From Candidatus Saccharicenans sp. (lineage in GTDB: Bacteria > Acidobacteriota > Aminicenantia > Aminicenantales > Saccharicenantaceae): a stretch of DNA of 6,408 nt. The notes beneath the pieces are model-generated. The model saw only the letters and a list, made by a program, of their open reading frames with translations. It was not told where the DNA came from and did not search any database. The stretch's first letter is position 1, and each line of letters starts with the position of its first letter. Location: assembly GCA_024653405.1 (NCBI GenBank), contig JANLGB010000126.1:1-6408 (forward strand), written 5' to 3'. Shown piece by piece: positions 5,767-6,408 of this stretch. Made by a program: the position numbers and the translations under genes.

Positions 5767-6408
5767 TTACCTTTCCACCAGATAATCGAAAACGGCCTGG
5801 AGGTTATCATCGGGTGAGGTGATCTCCTCCAGGTCCAGACCCGGGTCCAGCACCAGTTCGTTCAGGCGGTTAAAAAAGCGGTCGCGATGATGGGTCTCGA
5901 AGATAACGGCCCTGGCTTCCGGTTCGAAGCTGATGTTCAGCACGTAATCTTCCGGGGCCAGCCGGGCGGCCAGCTCCCGGAACTGAGGCGATTTGATCCG
6001 GATCATGTGGGGATGGCTGTCCAGCAGCTCCCGGATGAAATGGATATCGCCCCGGGCCAGGATTTTCCCGTGATGGATCAGGATGATTTCCGAAGTCATG
6101 GCTTCGACCTCGGGCAGCACGTGGCTGGAGACGACTATGGTTTTGCCAGCATCCCGGAATTCCTTGATCAGTTTGATGATCCGGCGTTTGCCCAGGGGAT
6201 CGAGTCCGCTCAGCGGTTCGTCCAGGATCAGAATCTCCGGGTCGTGGGCGATGGCCTGGGCGATTTTAATCCTCTGCCTCATGCCCCGGCTGTAGCTCCG
6301 GATAGGACGCTGGCTGACCTCCTTGAGCTCCACCAGTTCCAGGGCTCGCTCGGCCCGGGCCAGGCTTTCCTGTTTATCGTAGCCGAAAAGCGACAGCAGC
6401 TCGGTCAA
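5767..6408 (-). CDS. ABC transporter ATP-binding protein, N-terminus cut by window edge
   Basis: 213 residues are visible before TAA 5767-5769. The first codon at the edge is TTG, but this is interior to the protein: the Walker A P-loop and Q-loop are missing and must lie beyond the window. Visible motifs, in window-residue numbering, are the signature SYSRGMRQR (38-46), Walker B ILILDEP (59-65), the D-loop SGLD (67-70) and the switch His96 in VVSSHV. These are the catalytic parts of a CcmA-like ABC-2 exporter ATPase. After residue 120 comes an accessory C-terminal region of about 90 residues (LLDSHPHMIRIKSPQF to the end), common in multidrug- and polysaccharide-type exporter ATPases. The stop codon is one base from the permease ATG, so the two are co-transcribed and probably translationally coupled. 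Substrate unknown. Confidence 0.95.
   Translation of the reverse strand: MTELLSLFGYDKQESLARAERALELVELKEVSQRPIRSYSRGMRQRIKIAQAIAHDPEILILDEPLSGLDPLGKRRIIKLIKEFRDAGKTIVVSSHVLPEVEAMTSEIILIHHGKILARGDIHFIRELLDSHPHMIRIKSPQFRELAARLAPEDYVLNISFEPEARAVIFETHHRDRFFNRLNELVLDPGLDLEEITSPDDNLQAVFDYLVER

Noticed and set aside
5767..6408. TTG at the right edge as the true start of the ATPase
   Set aside because: Starting there would remove Walker A and the Q-loop. It is an edge artefact; the gene continues outside the window.
1..6408. CRISPR arrays, insertion sequences, tRNA or rRNA genes, riboswitches
   Set aside because: No spaced direct repeats, transposase motifs, terminal inverted repeats, tRNA cloverleaf or rRNA segments were seen on either strand.

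Overview
The window looks like ordinary chromosomal DNA from a Gram-negative-type bacterium. It is moderately GC-rich by eye, densely coded and uses Shine-Dalgarno starts. Two genes encode exported peptidases and one encodes a lipoprotein. From memory, the mix of a DPP4-like S9 peptidase, an exported M24 Xaa-Pro peptidase and an ABC-2 exporter resembles Acidobacteriota/Aminicenantia or Bacteroidota genomes. That placement is a weak inference, and there is no rRNA, tRNA or other marker gene to settle it.

Layout. (1) Positions 1-2287, minus strand: an S9-family (dipeptidyl-peptidase IV-like) serine peptidase with a signal peptide. It runs off the left edge shortly after its nucleophile motif. 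(2) Positions 2351-2390: a Rho-independent terminator facing the minus strand, just upstream of the S9 gene. (3) Positions 2438-3756, minus strand: an exported M24 metallopeptidase (Xaa-Pro aminopeptidase type) split by one frameshift near 3363, exactly at a perfect 17-nt palindrome. (4) Positions 3757-3915: a compact divergent promoter region with one credible sigma70-type promoter in each direction. (5) Positions 3916-4923, plus strand: an unrecognised putative lipoprotein. (6) Positions 4983-6408, minus strand: an ABC exporter pair, a permease preceded by its ATPase with one base between them. The ATPase is cut by the right edge.

How the genes fit together. The S9 and M24 enzymes are both predicted to be outside the cytoplasm, and both families commonly act on proline-containing peptides. 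Side by side they suggest periplasmic peptide breakdown. They are probably separate transcription units because a terminator lies between them. The lipoprotein is divergent from the M24 gene and convergent with the ABC pair, so its link to either is unclear.

I do not see a new defence, mobile or RNA system here. The points most worth a second look are the palindrome-associated frameshift in the M24 gene, an in-frame start that could yield its catalytic domain alone, and the unusual charged segments of the S9 propeller.
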